From assembly GCA_021229015.1 (NCBI GenBank), contig CM037789.1, positions 41,142,926 to 41,206,925 of the forward strand: a DNA stretch of 64,000 bases, in the 5' to 3' direction. The notes below the pieces were generated by a model, which was not told the DNA's origin, did no database searches, and saw only the letters and a list, made by a program, of their open reading frames with translations. Positions 1 to 11,253 of the stretch are shown piece after piece; the stretch's first letter is position 1, and the number at the start of each line of letters is the position of its first letter. The stretch is from Solen grandis. Its lineage: Eukaryota > Mollusca > Bivalvia > Adapedonta > Solenidae. Position numbers and translations under genes: made by a program.

Positions 1-726
1 TAGTTGATTAAATCAACGAAGTCGGTATTTTGTTTTGTTTGTTGTTTTTTAATGAAAAGAAAATGGTATCGTGTCATATCATCAGTTAAACGCGTTTTGC
101 AGTTAATTATTATATTTTCGTTTTGCTTAATTTCCTTTTACTTTCTTATTTTTATTTTATTTTTATTTATTTTTTTGTACCTATTTAAAAACGAAACATT
201 GGTATATCCGCGGACCTAAAAAATCCTTTTTTGTACTGACGGATATCCATTTTAAATTCTAGACTTCCGTGATACGTTCGTTGGATTTGGGGGGAAAAAA
301 TCCGTGCTTTTGATACTTTGCGCCTAGGTTTCTTTCCGGATATCCGGTTATAAAAAGGAGTCCAAAGCTATATATACTAAGCACGTGAGTACTGTCCCCA
401 AGTTTACAACCGTTGTGTCCCGGATCCCCAGTACACCATACAATCTTCAATACAAGAAGACTGGTTTGACCAAAAATACCTAAGATACATATATTCGGTT
501 TCCTTTTTCTTTTCCCTTTTTTTTTTTTGGTGTAAATACAAAGTATGACGGTATACATGTGAAATGAACAGCGAAAACAATAAAACAACCGATTTTAACT
601 TTTTCAACACGTTCACCGTGACAGACTAAACTAAGGGGAATAACTGATCAATGTTCAATGATCAAATGTGACGACCACGACGGAAATCCGAGTAAAATAA
701 ACCAAAACTGGCCATAAGTCAATATA
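1..726. other. AT-rich stretch, no gene seen
   Basis: The two open frames here (4-219 plus, 259-616 minus) are low-complexity translations of T-rich or A-rich DNA without splice context or recognisable motifs. I see no RNA gene or mobile element. Confidence 0.5.
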
Positions 727-832
727 CATTACTTACAATTTCTAACACGTAATAATTCATACCATTTTATACAGTTCATACAATGTAATACTTGATATAA
801 AGTTTATACAACGTGATACTTGATATTAAGTT
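727..832. repeat. Satellite flank block with inverted satellite units
   Basis: 727-780 is a non-satellite block (begins CATTACTTACAATTTCTA) that recurs at about 926-985. It is followed at 783-832 by one to two satellite units in the opposite orientation (ACTTGATATAAAGTTTATAC instead of GTATAAACTTTATATCAAGT). The array therefore begins head-to-head with the main array. Confidence 0.75.
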
Positions 833-3800
833 TCAAGTAATACGTTGTATAAACTTTATATCAAATATTACGTTGTATAAACTTTATATCAAATAATATG
901 TTATATAAACTTTATATCAAGTAACATTTACTTACAATTTCTACCACGTATAATTTACCATTTTATACAGTTCATACAAGTAATACTTGTATAATTTAAG
1001 TATCAAGTAATACGTTGTATAAACTTTATATCAAATATTACGTTGTATAAACTTTATATCAAATAATACGTTATATAAACTTTATATCAAGTATTACGTT
1101 GTATAAACTTTATATCAAGTAATTACGTTGTATAAACTTTATATCAAGTATTACGTTGTATAAACTTTATATCAAGTATTACGTTGTATAAACTTTATAT
1201 CAAGTATTACGTTGTATAAACTTTATATCAAGTATTACGTTGTATAAACTTTATATCAAGTATTACGTTGTAAACTTTATATCAAGTAATACGTTGTATA
1301 AACTTTATATCAAGTATTACGTTGTATAAACTTTATATCAAGTAATACTGTTGTATAAACTTATATCAAGTATTACGTTGTATAAACTTTATATCAAGTA
1401 ATACGTTGTATAAACTTATATCAAGTATTACGTTGTATAAACTTATATCAATTCGTAATACTTGTATAAACTTTATATCAAGTAATACGTTGTATAAACT
1501 TTATATCAAGTAATACGTTGTATAAACTTTATATCAAGTAATACGTTGTATAAACTTTATATCAAGTATTACGTTGTATAAACTTTATATCAAGTATACG
1601 TTGTATAAACTTTATATCAAGTAATACGTTGTATAAACTTTATATCAAGTAATACGTTGTATAAACTTTATATCAAGTAATACGTTGTATAAACTTTATA
1701 TCAAGTAATACGTTGTATAAACTTTATATCAAGTAATACGTTGTATAAACTTTATATCAAGTAATACGTTGTATAAACTTTATATCAAGTATTACGTTGT
1801 ATAAACTTTATATCAAGTATTACGTTGTATAAACTTTATATCAAGTAATACGTTGTATAAACTTTATATCAAGTAATACGTTGTATAAACTTTATATCAA
1901 GTAATACGTTGTATAAACTTTATATCAAGTATTACGTTGTATAAACTTTATATCAAGTAATACGTTGTATAAACTTTATATCAAGTAATACGTTGTATAA
2001 ACTTTATATCAAGTATACGTTGTATAAACTTTATATCAAGTATTACGTTGTATAAACTTTATATCAAGTATTACGTTGTATAAACTTTATATCAAGTGTT
2101 ACGTTGTTATAAACTTTATATCAAGTATTACGTTGTATAAACTTTATATATCAAGTAATACGTTGTATAAACTTTATATCAAGTAATACGTTGTATAAAC
2201 TTTATATCAAGTTATTACGTTGTATAAACTCTTGTTAATATATCAAGTATACGTTGAATAAATTATATCAAGTATATTGTATAAACTTTATATCAAGTAT
2301 ACGTTGTATAAACTTTAATTTTCAAGTATAATATACGTTGTATAAACTTTATATCAAGTAATACGTTGTATAACTTATATCAAGTATACGTTGTATAAAC
2401 TTTATATCAAGTATTACGTTGTATAAACTTTATATCAAGTATTACGTTGTATAAACTTTATATCAAGTATTACGTTGTATAAACTTTAATCAAGTATAGT
2501 TGTATAAACTTTATATCAAGTAATTACGTTGTATAAACTTTATATCAAGTATTACGTTGTATAAACTTTATATCAAGTAATTACGTTTGTATAAACTTTA
2601 TATCAAGTAATACGTTGTATAAACTTTATATCAATAGGTTATTTACGTTGTATAAACTTTATATCAAGTATATACTTGTATAAACTTTATATCATAAGTT
2701 GTATAAATTAATCGTTAGGTATAAACTTTATATCAAGTATTACGTTGTATAAACTTTATATCAAGTCGTTTAAACTTTTATCAGTATGTTGTATAAACTT
2801 ATATCAAGTATTACGTTGTATAAACTTTATATCAAGTATACGTTGTATTATAATTTATATCAAGTATTACGTTGTATAAACTTTATATCAAGTATACGTT
2901 GTATAAACTTTATATCAAGTATTACGTTGTATAAACTTTATATCAAGTAATACGTTGTATAAACTTTATATCAAGTATTACGTTGTATAAACTTTATATC
3001 AAGTATTACGTTGTATAAACTTTATATCAAGTAATATACTTACGTTGTATAAACTTTTATCAAGTATACGTTGTATAAACTTTATATCAAGTAATTACGT
3101 TGTATAAACTTTATATCAAGTAATACGTTGTATAAACTTTATATCAAGTATTACGTTGTATAAACTTTATATCAAGTATTACGTTGTATAAACTTTATAT
3201 CAAGTAATATGTTGTATAAACTTTATATCAAGTAATATGTTGTATAAACTTTATATCAAGTATTACGTTGTATAAACTTTATATCAAGTAATACGTTGTA
3301 TAAACTTTATATCAAGTAATACGTTGTATAAACTTTATATCAAGTATTACGTTGTATAAACTTTATATCAAGTATTACGTTGTATAAACTTTATATCAAG
3401 TATTACGTTGTATAAACTTTATATCAAGTATTACGTTGTATAAACTTTATATCAAGTATTACGTTGTATAAACTTTATATCAAGTATTACGTGGTATAAA
3501 CTTTATATCAAGTATTACGTTGTATTAACTTTATATCAAGTATTACGTTGTATAAACTTTATATCAAGTATTACGTTGTATAAACTTTATATCAAGTATT
3601 ACGTTGTATAAACTTTATATCAAGTATTACGTGGTATAAACTTTATATCAAGTATTACGTTGTATAAACTTTATATCAAGTAATACGTTGTATAAACTTT
3701 ATATCAAGTATTACGTTGTATAAACTTTATATCAAGTATTACGTTGTATAAAAACTTTATATCAAGTATTACGTTGTTGATAAACTTTATATCAAGTATT

Positions 3801-5127
3801 ACGTTGTATAAACTTTATATCAAGTATTACGTTGTATAAAACTTTATATCAAGTATTACGTTGTATAAACGTTATATCAAGTAATACGTTGTATAAACTT
3901 TATATCAAGTATTACGTGTATAAACTTTATATCAAGTATTACGTTGTATAAACTTTATATCAAGTAATACGTTGTATAAACTTTATATCAAGTAATACGT
4001 TGTATAAACTTTATATCAAGTATTACGTTGTATAAACTTTATATCAAGTAATACGTTGTATAAACTTTACATCAAGTATTACGTTGTATAAACTTTATAT
4101 CAAGTATTACGTTGTATAAACTTTATATCAAGTATTACGTTGTATAAACTTTATATCAAGTAATACGTTGTATAAACTTTATATCAAGTAATACGTTGTA
4201 TAAACTTTATATCAAGTAATACGTTGTATAAACTTTATATCAAGTAATACGTTGTATAAACTTTATATCAAGTAATACGTTTATATAAACTTTATATCAA
4301 GTAATACGTTGTATAAACTTTATATCAAGTATTACGTTGTATAAACTTTATATCAAGTATTACGTTGTATAAACGTTATATCAAGTATTACGTTGTATAA
4401 ACTTTACATCAAGTATTACGTTGTATAAACTTTACATCAAGTAATACGTTGTATAAACTTTATATCAAGTAATACGTTGTATAAACTTTATATCAAGTAA
4501 TACGTTGTATAAACGTTATATCAAGTAATACGTTGTATAAACGTTATATCAAGTATTACGTTGTATAAACTTTATATCAAGTATTACGTTGTATAAACTT
4601 TATATCAAGTATTACGTTGTATAAACTTTATATCAAGTAATACGTTGTATAAACTTTATATCAAGTAATACGTTGTATTAACTTTATATCAAGTAATATG
4701 TTGTATAAACTTTATATCAAGTATTACGTTGTATAAACTTTATATCAAGTATAACGTTGTATAAACTTTATATCAAGTAATACGTTGTATAAACTTAATA
4801 TCAAGTAATACGTTGTATAAACTTTATATCAAGTATAACGTTGTATAAACTTTATATCAAGTAATACGTTGTATAAACGTTATATCAAGTAATATGTTGT
4901 ATTAACTTTATATTAAGTAATACGTTGTATAAACTTTATATCAAGTATTACGTTGTATAAACGTTATATCAAGTAATATGTTGTATTAACTTTATATTAA
5001 GTAATACGTTGTATAAACTTTATATCAAGTATTACATTGTATAAACTTTATATCAAGTAATACGTTGTATTAACTTTATATCAAGTATTACGTTGTATAA
5101 ACTTTATATCAAGTAATACCTTGTAGA
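833..5127. repeat. 28-bp palindromic satellite array, about 150 copies
   Basis: The tandem unit is 28 bp, consensus ACGTTGTATAAACTTTAT followed by ATCAAGTAWT. TATAAA-C-TTTATA is a 13-bp odd palindrome, and TTG before it pairs with CAA after it across one unpaired T. GTA-W-TAC is a second odd palindrome centred on the main variable base (A or T). The unit therefore reads almost the same on both strands. Copies are mostly near identical, except an indel-rich patch at about 2210-2860. Late copies (4370-4970) include a variant with AAACGTTATA. A short duplicate of the 727-780 flank block interrupts the array at 926-985. Centromeric or heterochromatic function is possible but not shown. Confidence 0.95.
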
Positions 5128-5460
5128 GTGTAGAGTAAATGTAAAACCTTGTTAAAGCCAAATTTATTTATTTATTTATTTATTTATTTATTGTGAATAG
5201 ATTTAATAGATGGGCTTTTTTTCTAATACCATGTTCTGAAATAAAAAAAAAGATAAAAAAATATTGCAAAAAAAAAAAAATAATAATAATAATTTGTATG
5301 TGAAACACGAGTAGTGGAGTGGATTTATAAAAACTGATCTCCGTCACTGTGTCAAATATAAGTATATCAGCTATGTTTTTTATAAACAGAATGTAACAGG
5401 AGTTTTTATTTATGTCTGTATATCACACATAAAACTCGCATGTGTCTGCGTGAGCTTTAG
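5128..5460. repeat. Simple A/T repeats after the satellite
   Basis: A (TTTA)n tract covers about 5162-5192, A-runs about 5240-5280, and a short (TAA)n follows. No gene is seen. Confidence 0.8.
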
Positions 5461-6397
5461 TGACATCAAGTCGATTATTTAAACCAAAAAGTACCGCGAT
5501 ACCCACCCATAATGTAGGGGCGAGTGGGTGCGAGGTTCTGAGCAGACGTACCCCCCCCCCCCTCCCCCCTGTCTCAACACACACGTGTGCTGACTTCTTC
5601 AATGACTGCTCTACTACAATAGAATTTAACCATTTTGTATCCTTTCATACTTATTTGATACGTCCATCCTCCATTAATGATATATTGTATATTCACGATT
5701 TTCTTTTACACTTAACAACGATCAAGTGATCATATTTTAATTTATATCATTGTTTATATGTCAAGACCTCAACAATAAAGTATACTGTCTGTCTGTCTGA
5801 AAGTTGTTACTTAACTCTCCCTGTCGTCTGTGTTTTCTGTCATGTTGTAAATACACAAACAACGTTAAATTTATCTGAATAATGTCATAACATTTTGTAT
5901 ATCTAATCGGGTTCATTACACAACATTCTCGATCTATAGCAATCATAGCCTATCTGAAGTACATTTGATCATCAATTGAAGCCATGATAATTATGTCTGT
6001 TGATTATACTTACTGATTGCAAGGCACAATGTATGTAGACACTCCAATGGAAAATAATGTCTTAATATTAGACTGACTTTATGGTGTTTATAAATCAAGT
6101 CAATGGATCATTAAAATTGTCAGAATATCTAGCTATTCCATCTTGCTGTATGTGTATTCGATTGATGTGCTGAGAGAGAGATGGGGAGAGAGGAGGGGCG
6201 CAATCTCTCTCCTCCCTGAGAGAGAGCAAAGAGAAGAGCAACATCACGTACAGTAAATAAAAAGGACGAAAACGACTGTTTTGACAAATGAGTCTCTCTC
6301 TCAGAGAGAGGAAATCAACATTAACAAGCATTGATTATGGACGAACACTTCTGTACCAATGAGTTAGAAATGACAGTAAAACACATTTTAAAGCTAA

Positions 6398-6429
<32 letters not shown>

Positions 6430-6733
6430 TTAGAAAGAGAACAGTTTCATAAATAAGTTTTAATGTCATTCTAACTGCTTATTGAAGCGCGTTTTCCTGT
6501 CGGAGCATTCCTCAAATGTTTGTTTGAGCACAGCCCGTTCCTGAAATACCAACAACGACGGAGATACAATGTATATGAAAGTTTCAAAACACTTTTTGTC
6601 AACCAATATCAGCACATCAGTCTCTTCTTGTCGACAAAAACCAGAACATTAGGAAATATGTTTATGTTTAAATCATATCAAACATGTGTATCTTAAGTTT
6701 ATGTTTGAGGAAAATAAATATAAAAGAAAGATT
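5461..6733. other. Intergenic: C-tract and GA-rich tracts
   Basis: It holds a C-tract (5551-5570), a short (CTGT)n near 5788, GA-rich stretches at 6172-6310 and a (GA)n microsatellite at about 6398-6425. Open frames over these tracts are compositional. No gene or mobile element is recognised. Confidence 0.6.
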
Positions 6734-6927
6734 AGGGTGCCGTATAGCGTGGTGGTAACGCGTTTCGCTTCTCACCAATGCGTCGCGGGTTCGATTCCTG
6801 GTCACGTATGTAAGAGGGTGCAGTGGTCGCGTAATGGACACGTTTTTCCGGGTTTCCGGTTTCCTGATTAATATAAGTTGTGATAACTTATTTCGTAATC
6901 GATGTAAAATCAATAAAGTTTAAACTT
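6734..6927 (+). mobile_element. tRNA-derived SINE, family 1
   Basis: The 5' part is tRNA-like: an A-box-like TAGCGTGGTGGTAACGCG and a B box GGGTTCGATTCC about 40 bp later. The 3' end is AATAAAGTTTAAAC. Head, middle (GGTGCAGTGGTCGC) and tail match the copy at 10349-10578. Pol III boxes plus a dispersed body indicate a SINE rather than a tRNA gene. It directly abuts a SINE of another family. Confidence 0.85.
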
Positions 6928-7190
6928 AGAGTGTCCGCAACGGAATCGGAAGGTCGTGGGTTGGATCCCCGAGCCGCAACATTCCAAAGTCGGAATAAAA
7001 TGTACTACTATAACCTCCTTGCTTGGAGCTAAGCATATAAGGGAAGTTCCAGGACTGGTTTGCTCGGTTATCATATCACATGTCTACGGCGTGATACTGC
7101 GGTGTAACAGTACTATATCTGTCTCAAGTAGACATCGTCTCCAAATGACTGAAATACTGTCGGTTGAACGATAAACCAAATCAAAACAAA
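6928..7190 (+). mobile_element. tRNA-derived SINE, family 2
   Basis: A degenerate B box (GTGGGTTGGATCCCC) is followed by a body with CCAGGACTGGTTTGCTC and CTCAAGTAGACATCGTC, and a tail ATGACTGAAATACTGTCG ending GATAAAC. The body and tail match minus-strand copies at 7785-8010 and 12690-12975 and a plus copy at 59308-59525. Confidence 0.8.
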
Positions 7191-7784
7191 CAATCCAGCT
7201 TGTGGGCTTTGATCGCAAAGTAACTTCTAAAGGAAAAATTATTAGCTTATATCAAAACATGGCCGTCTTTTTTCAATCGGAAAACAATTACATCGCTTCT
7301 ATCAAATATTATTTCCCATGGGATAATATACATAAAAAAATGATAAGAAATCTATACTAGGTCTTTGTTATATCAAATGTTCACATAATGTGTTTGTTTC
7401 TTTAATCGATAATTATTAAGTGATGTTTTCTTTCGTACATACTGGTTAAATATAAGCCTATCAGTAGGTCAAAGTGCTTAATACAATTGATGATTGTTTT
7501 TTTCTTTACTATTGTTTTACATTTTCGCATTTCTATAGAACAGTTTATGAGTTAAAAGCTGAGAATAAAACTACATGCACTTACAAGCCTTCACAAGATT
7601 CAGTTTTGCTACAAGAATGAATTTGTCATTTGAATTTAAATTTGAAGCCGACTGTCGTGTTCAAAAATGATAAATGTATTTATAAAGCATACTTCAATCA
7701 AACTTGCATCATATCCTATGTAAGTGAATCCTCGTGGACTCAGAGCCCCTATGGATTTTGTTTGTCTGATCATTAATCAAGACA
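7191..7784. other. No gene seen
   Basis: AT-rich sequence without credible open frame, splice context or recognisable repeat. Confidence 0.5.
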
Positions 7785-8010
7785 TATAAGGTACTGCCAC
7801 ACTACAGAATCACGCTGTAGACATATGTCACCTTGTCACATTATCCAGACACTGGGCTAACAAGTCCTAGATTTATCCTTCCATACTAAACGCCAAGAAA
7901 GGAGCTATACCAGTACCATTTTTTACGACTTTGTATGTCGCGGCCGGGGATCGAACCCACGATATCAAGCTCCCGGGTTGGACGCTTTATCCACTCGACG
8001 GTCATATGGT
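7785..8010 (-). mobile_element. tRNA-derived SINE, family 2, reverse
   Basis: Read on the minus strand, a B box GGGTTCGATCC (7948-7958) heads a body shared with the other family 2 copies (the forward text has GCCACACTACAG and TTATCCAGACACTGGGC). The 3' tail seems truncated. Confidence 0.8.
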
Positions 8011-8954
8011 TTTTCTTTACTAAATCATGTCTTATTTTTTACTCTCAAATATTTTTGAAACCAGAAATATTGCTCAATTTCTTTTTGCCCGTCTTATTTT
8101 GTTGTTTTGGAAGGTGATAATGGTGAAATTTCATATATATTTTTTGTAGTTGTTCCGAGACCGTTCCATGAGACAAAACACGAAGAATTTGTATAGTATT
8201 TTATAATTAAGTGTGCATTATATTCTACCCTTTTTGAAGCTCGAACTCGGTTTCTTGTTCTTATTTATTTTTTTTTTATTTATTCATTTATTTATTTTTT
8301 ACGATTGCTGCTGTTGTCTTCAAACTGTACCATCACATATAAAATAAATGCTGGTATATTTACTGCAGAAATTTATAGATTATAGTCAAATCCACTATAA
8401 GACATGAAACTATGCAAAACATGCAACTACAATTTTTCCACAATTAATTCAAAGTAACAAATATAATTGAAAAAAAAACAAACGCATTTTTATTTGCTTC
8501 AAAGGGAGTGAACTGTTGCAACGTATCTTCGGGAAACGGTTAATCATTATCTCCCCTTCACGACTGACTCGTTTTATATGGAAAAAGCTACAGAAATATA
8601 CTGCAAACACATGCAGTGAAATTTTTGATAAATGTAAAATTGATATTCATCTTGTCCTAAATGTGTATATGAATATTCATGAGGTAAATGGCTAATTAAA
8701 TAAGAAGATGGTACACTGGCACTCAGTGAGGATGCCAGATTACTTCATGTCAGAAACACTTACTCACGTTCTCTGGTGAAAGTTTTAGTAAAAATACTCA
8801 AACGCATCAGCTAGGAAGGTTCAAAAGATGGAAGAAGTAAAATAATAAACAAATTGCTTGAAACTGACATTTGTTATAAATTTTGTTTGGTAACATTTAT
8901 TTTACATCAATTGTGAAACAAATCCTTACAATTTATACTGACCCCTCTTGACAG
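8011..8954. other. No gene seen
   Basis: T-rich and AT-rich sequence with short simple runs (8260-8300). No element ends or coding signal seen. Confidence 0.5.
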
Positions 8955-9311
8955 CAGGGGTTTTCTTAAGTGGATGCCCGCTTGCCCGTGCTGGGTTAAA
9001 ATCACCATGGGCAAGTGATTTTTCCAAGGAGATAGCCCGTCGGGCAAGTTTATTTTCATAAATGAAATCTTTCGGGTTTTTTTTATATTTTCTTTTATTT
9101 TCTACATTATATAGGGAGTGAGTTGCTTGCAAATTATGTTTGATACATGTAAACTAAAATTCATCTTAATACTACACATATTTAGTTTTAAACATTAACA
9201 AACAGTAACTAACTTAAAGATCGGACAAGCTGTTTTCACTGGGGGCAAGTAGATGTTCAAAGTAACTTGCCCCCTGGGCAAGTGAAAGTCAAATCCTTAA
9301 GGAAACCCCTG
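8955..9311. mobile_element. Non-autonomous TIR transposon (hAT-like ends), 357 bp
   Basis: Ends are CAGGGGTTTTCTTAAG (8955-8970) and the reverse-complementary CTTAAGGAAACCCCTG (9296-9311), 15 of 16 matching. They are flanked on both sides by GACAG (8950-8954 and 9312-9316), a likely target-site duplication. The interior carries several GGGCAAG/CTTGCCC motifs in both orientations and no coding capacity. CAGGGG ends recall hAT elements, but hAT usually duplicates 8 bp, so the superfamily is uncertain. Confidence 0.8.
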
Positions 9312-9429
9312 GACAGTTCCTGAGCTGGACCAGTACTAGGCTCCCTTGAAGGCTATGAAATTCTCAACCCCCAAACAAGGTTCAAAACCACTACCTTCTG
9401 GTTCACTGTTATTGACATCTCCTCCGGAT

Positions 9430-9860
9430 CCCATCCATATATTAAACTAGAAATGTGTCCATACGACACAGATGCCCCCGCAATTGCTTTTTTGTTGAAT
9501 GATAACATGTCAAGAACCTTAGTCCAGTCTGATAAGGGTTTCATACTAAACGTTACAGTGACCATGACCTTTGACCTAGTGACCTCAAAATCAATAGGGT
9601 TCATTGCTGTCATGGCATGTCATACCAGTTTACAAACCAGGCCTGCGTTCTCCCGTTAATAATCAGACAGGATTTTATACTAATGTACACAGTGACCTTG
9701 ACTTTAGACCTTGTAACCTCAAAATCAATAGGGTTCATCTGCTGGTCATGGCCAATGTCCATACCAGGTTTCACAAACCCAGGCCCTGCGGTTCTCTAGT
9801 TAATGATCGGACAAGTTTGGTAGTACGGATGGACGTATGTACAGCAGCAATGCTATATGC
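9430..9860 (+). repeat. Dispersed repeat with two core monomers
   Basis: Two diverged monomers of roughly 150-160 bp carry CAGTGACC(A/T)TGAC, TAGTGACC or TGTAACC, then CTCAAAATCAATAGGGTTCA (9585-9604 and 9718-9737). This arrangement is typical of bivalve 'pearl'-type elements (from memory). Short frames across it are not conserved coding. Confidence 0.65.
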
Positions 9861-9959
9861 AGCCCAATTTTCAAGTATTAAAAAATATTACCATGCACAT
9901 GAGTAAATTATACATTTGTCTATCAGTATCCTCCATTTTAAAAAAGTAGAATAAGAGAT

Positions 9960-10340
9960 CAGATTATGTGAGAGTTCTTTTTCAAAAACCTTATACAGTG
10001 GGGGTTTTTTTTTAAAGATTTTTTCTGTATATAATCAAAATCAAACAAAATACTTTCAAAAAACACAATACCCTACCCGAGCTTACACTCTTTGGCACCA
10101 ATCCAATGTGTTAAAAGTTAAATAACTTATGCCAAATGAAAGGAGTTGAAAAATTAAAATTTGTTCTCGTAGAGTTATAGTTTATGGTCATTGCACGTAA
10201 GTCACATTCTACCTACATGTGAAATTTGAAGTTATGGCCAATGTTAAAGTTGCTGACAAACCTGCAAACATCATGGCAAAAAAACAAACAGACAGTGCAA
10301 AAAACATTATATGCCCTCTGTCCCCTACACTGATCTCAGT
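9960..10340 (+). repeat. Probable remnant of a related dispersed repeat
   Basis: 10195-10320 has AAGTTATGGCCAATGTTAAA followed by CAAACAGACAGTGCAAAA, ending in TATATGCCCTCTGTCCC, resembling 3' parts of the same class. Boundaries are unclear. Confidence 0.4.
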
Positions 10341-10348
10341 GTATTTTT

Positions 10349-10578
10349 TGGGTGCCTGGATAGTGTACTGGTAACGCTTCTCACCAATGCATCCCGGGTT
10401 CGATTCCTGGTCATGTACGGCAGAGGGTACAGTGGTCGCCCATCCAGACACGTGGGTTTTCTCCACACTCTCTAGTTAACTCCCACAATAATGACCACAT
10501 ACTCCGCCACCAGTAATCAAGAGTGATGTAAGAACTAAAATAAAGAAATTAAGAAATAAAGTTTAAACTTTAAAACTG
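10349..10578 (+). mobile_element. tRNA-derived SINE, family 1
   Basis: B box GGGTTCGATTCC near 10396; A-box region GGATAGTGTACTGGTAACG. The central GTGGGTTTTCTCC...CTCCCACAATAATGACC resembles the conserved central domain of V-type SINEs (similarity from memory). The tail AATAAAGTTTAAAC is shared with 6734-6927. Confidence 0.85.
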
Positions 10579-11164
10579 ATCACAGATCGTGGGGGGAGAT
10601 AAAATTGGTAACTGGATGAGGAATATAATTGCACACTTTAGATTGGCACTGCACACTCTCGAAATTGAACAAGGCCAACTTAACAATATATAAAGAGATT
10701 TTAGAATTTGTAGATGTGGTTATCATGTTATAAAAAATAAATATCACCTTCTTTTATATCATAACCAATATATAGGAATATTCCTTCAAAATATTGTTGT
10801 ATGGTTTAAGAGCCAAATTTACATAAATGTTAAATCTCAAAAGGCTTTTAAATCTCGCTACCTTTATTAATAAAAGAAGGAATGTGTATCAGACAGAGTT
10901 CTATTAATTTATTAGCTGCTTCTTAATGTTCTATTATTTTATGGGAATATTATATTCTAATTTCTAAGTATACTTATGTATATTCATTTTTTTCAAGTAT
11001 ATTTCATTTTCTGAACAGTCTTTGCCATATCTCTATTGTAAATTGCCAAAGGCATATCTATTTGCCTATATACAAACAAATTTTGTAATATCCCTATCAT
11101 CTGAAAAAGGACTTGGCAGCAAATATTTTGTTAAGCCTCTTTATCACCTGAACTAGAAATTTCC
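10579..11164. other. No gene seen upstream of the coding exon's 3' end
   Basis: AT-rich sequence, presumably the 3' flank of the minus-strand reading frame at 11254-12449. No repeat ends seen. Confidence 0.45.
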
Positions 11165-11253
11165 AAATTTTCATCTACAGACCTGCCATCTATTTTTATT
11201 TATTTCTTTTTCAAAAACTCTTTTAAGTTTCCATAGTTCCTGCTGAAGATTTT

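Noticed and set aside
259..616. 109- and 70-codon minus frames
   Set aside because: Low-complexity, overlapping each other, no splice or motif evidence.
833..5127. CRISPR-like array of 28-bp repeats
   Set aside because: There are no spacers: units abut directly and the host is eukaryotic. It is a satellite.
6734..6810. Functional tRNA gene (also at 10349, 28993, 54271, 63568)
   Set aside because: A and B boxes are present, but stems are poor and each sits at the head of a longer dispersed SINE.
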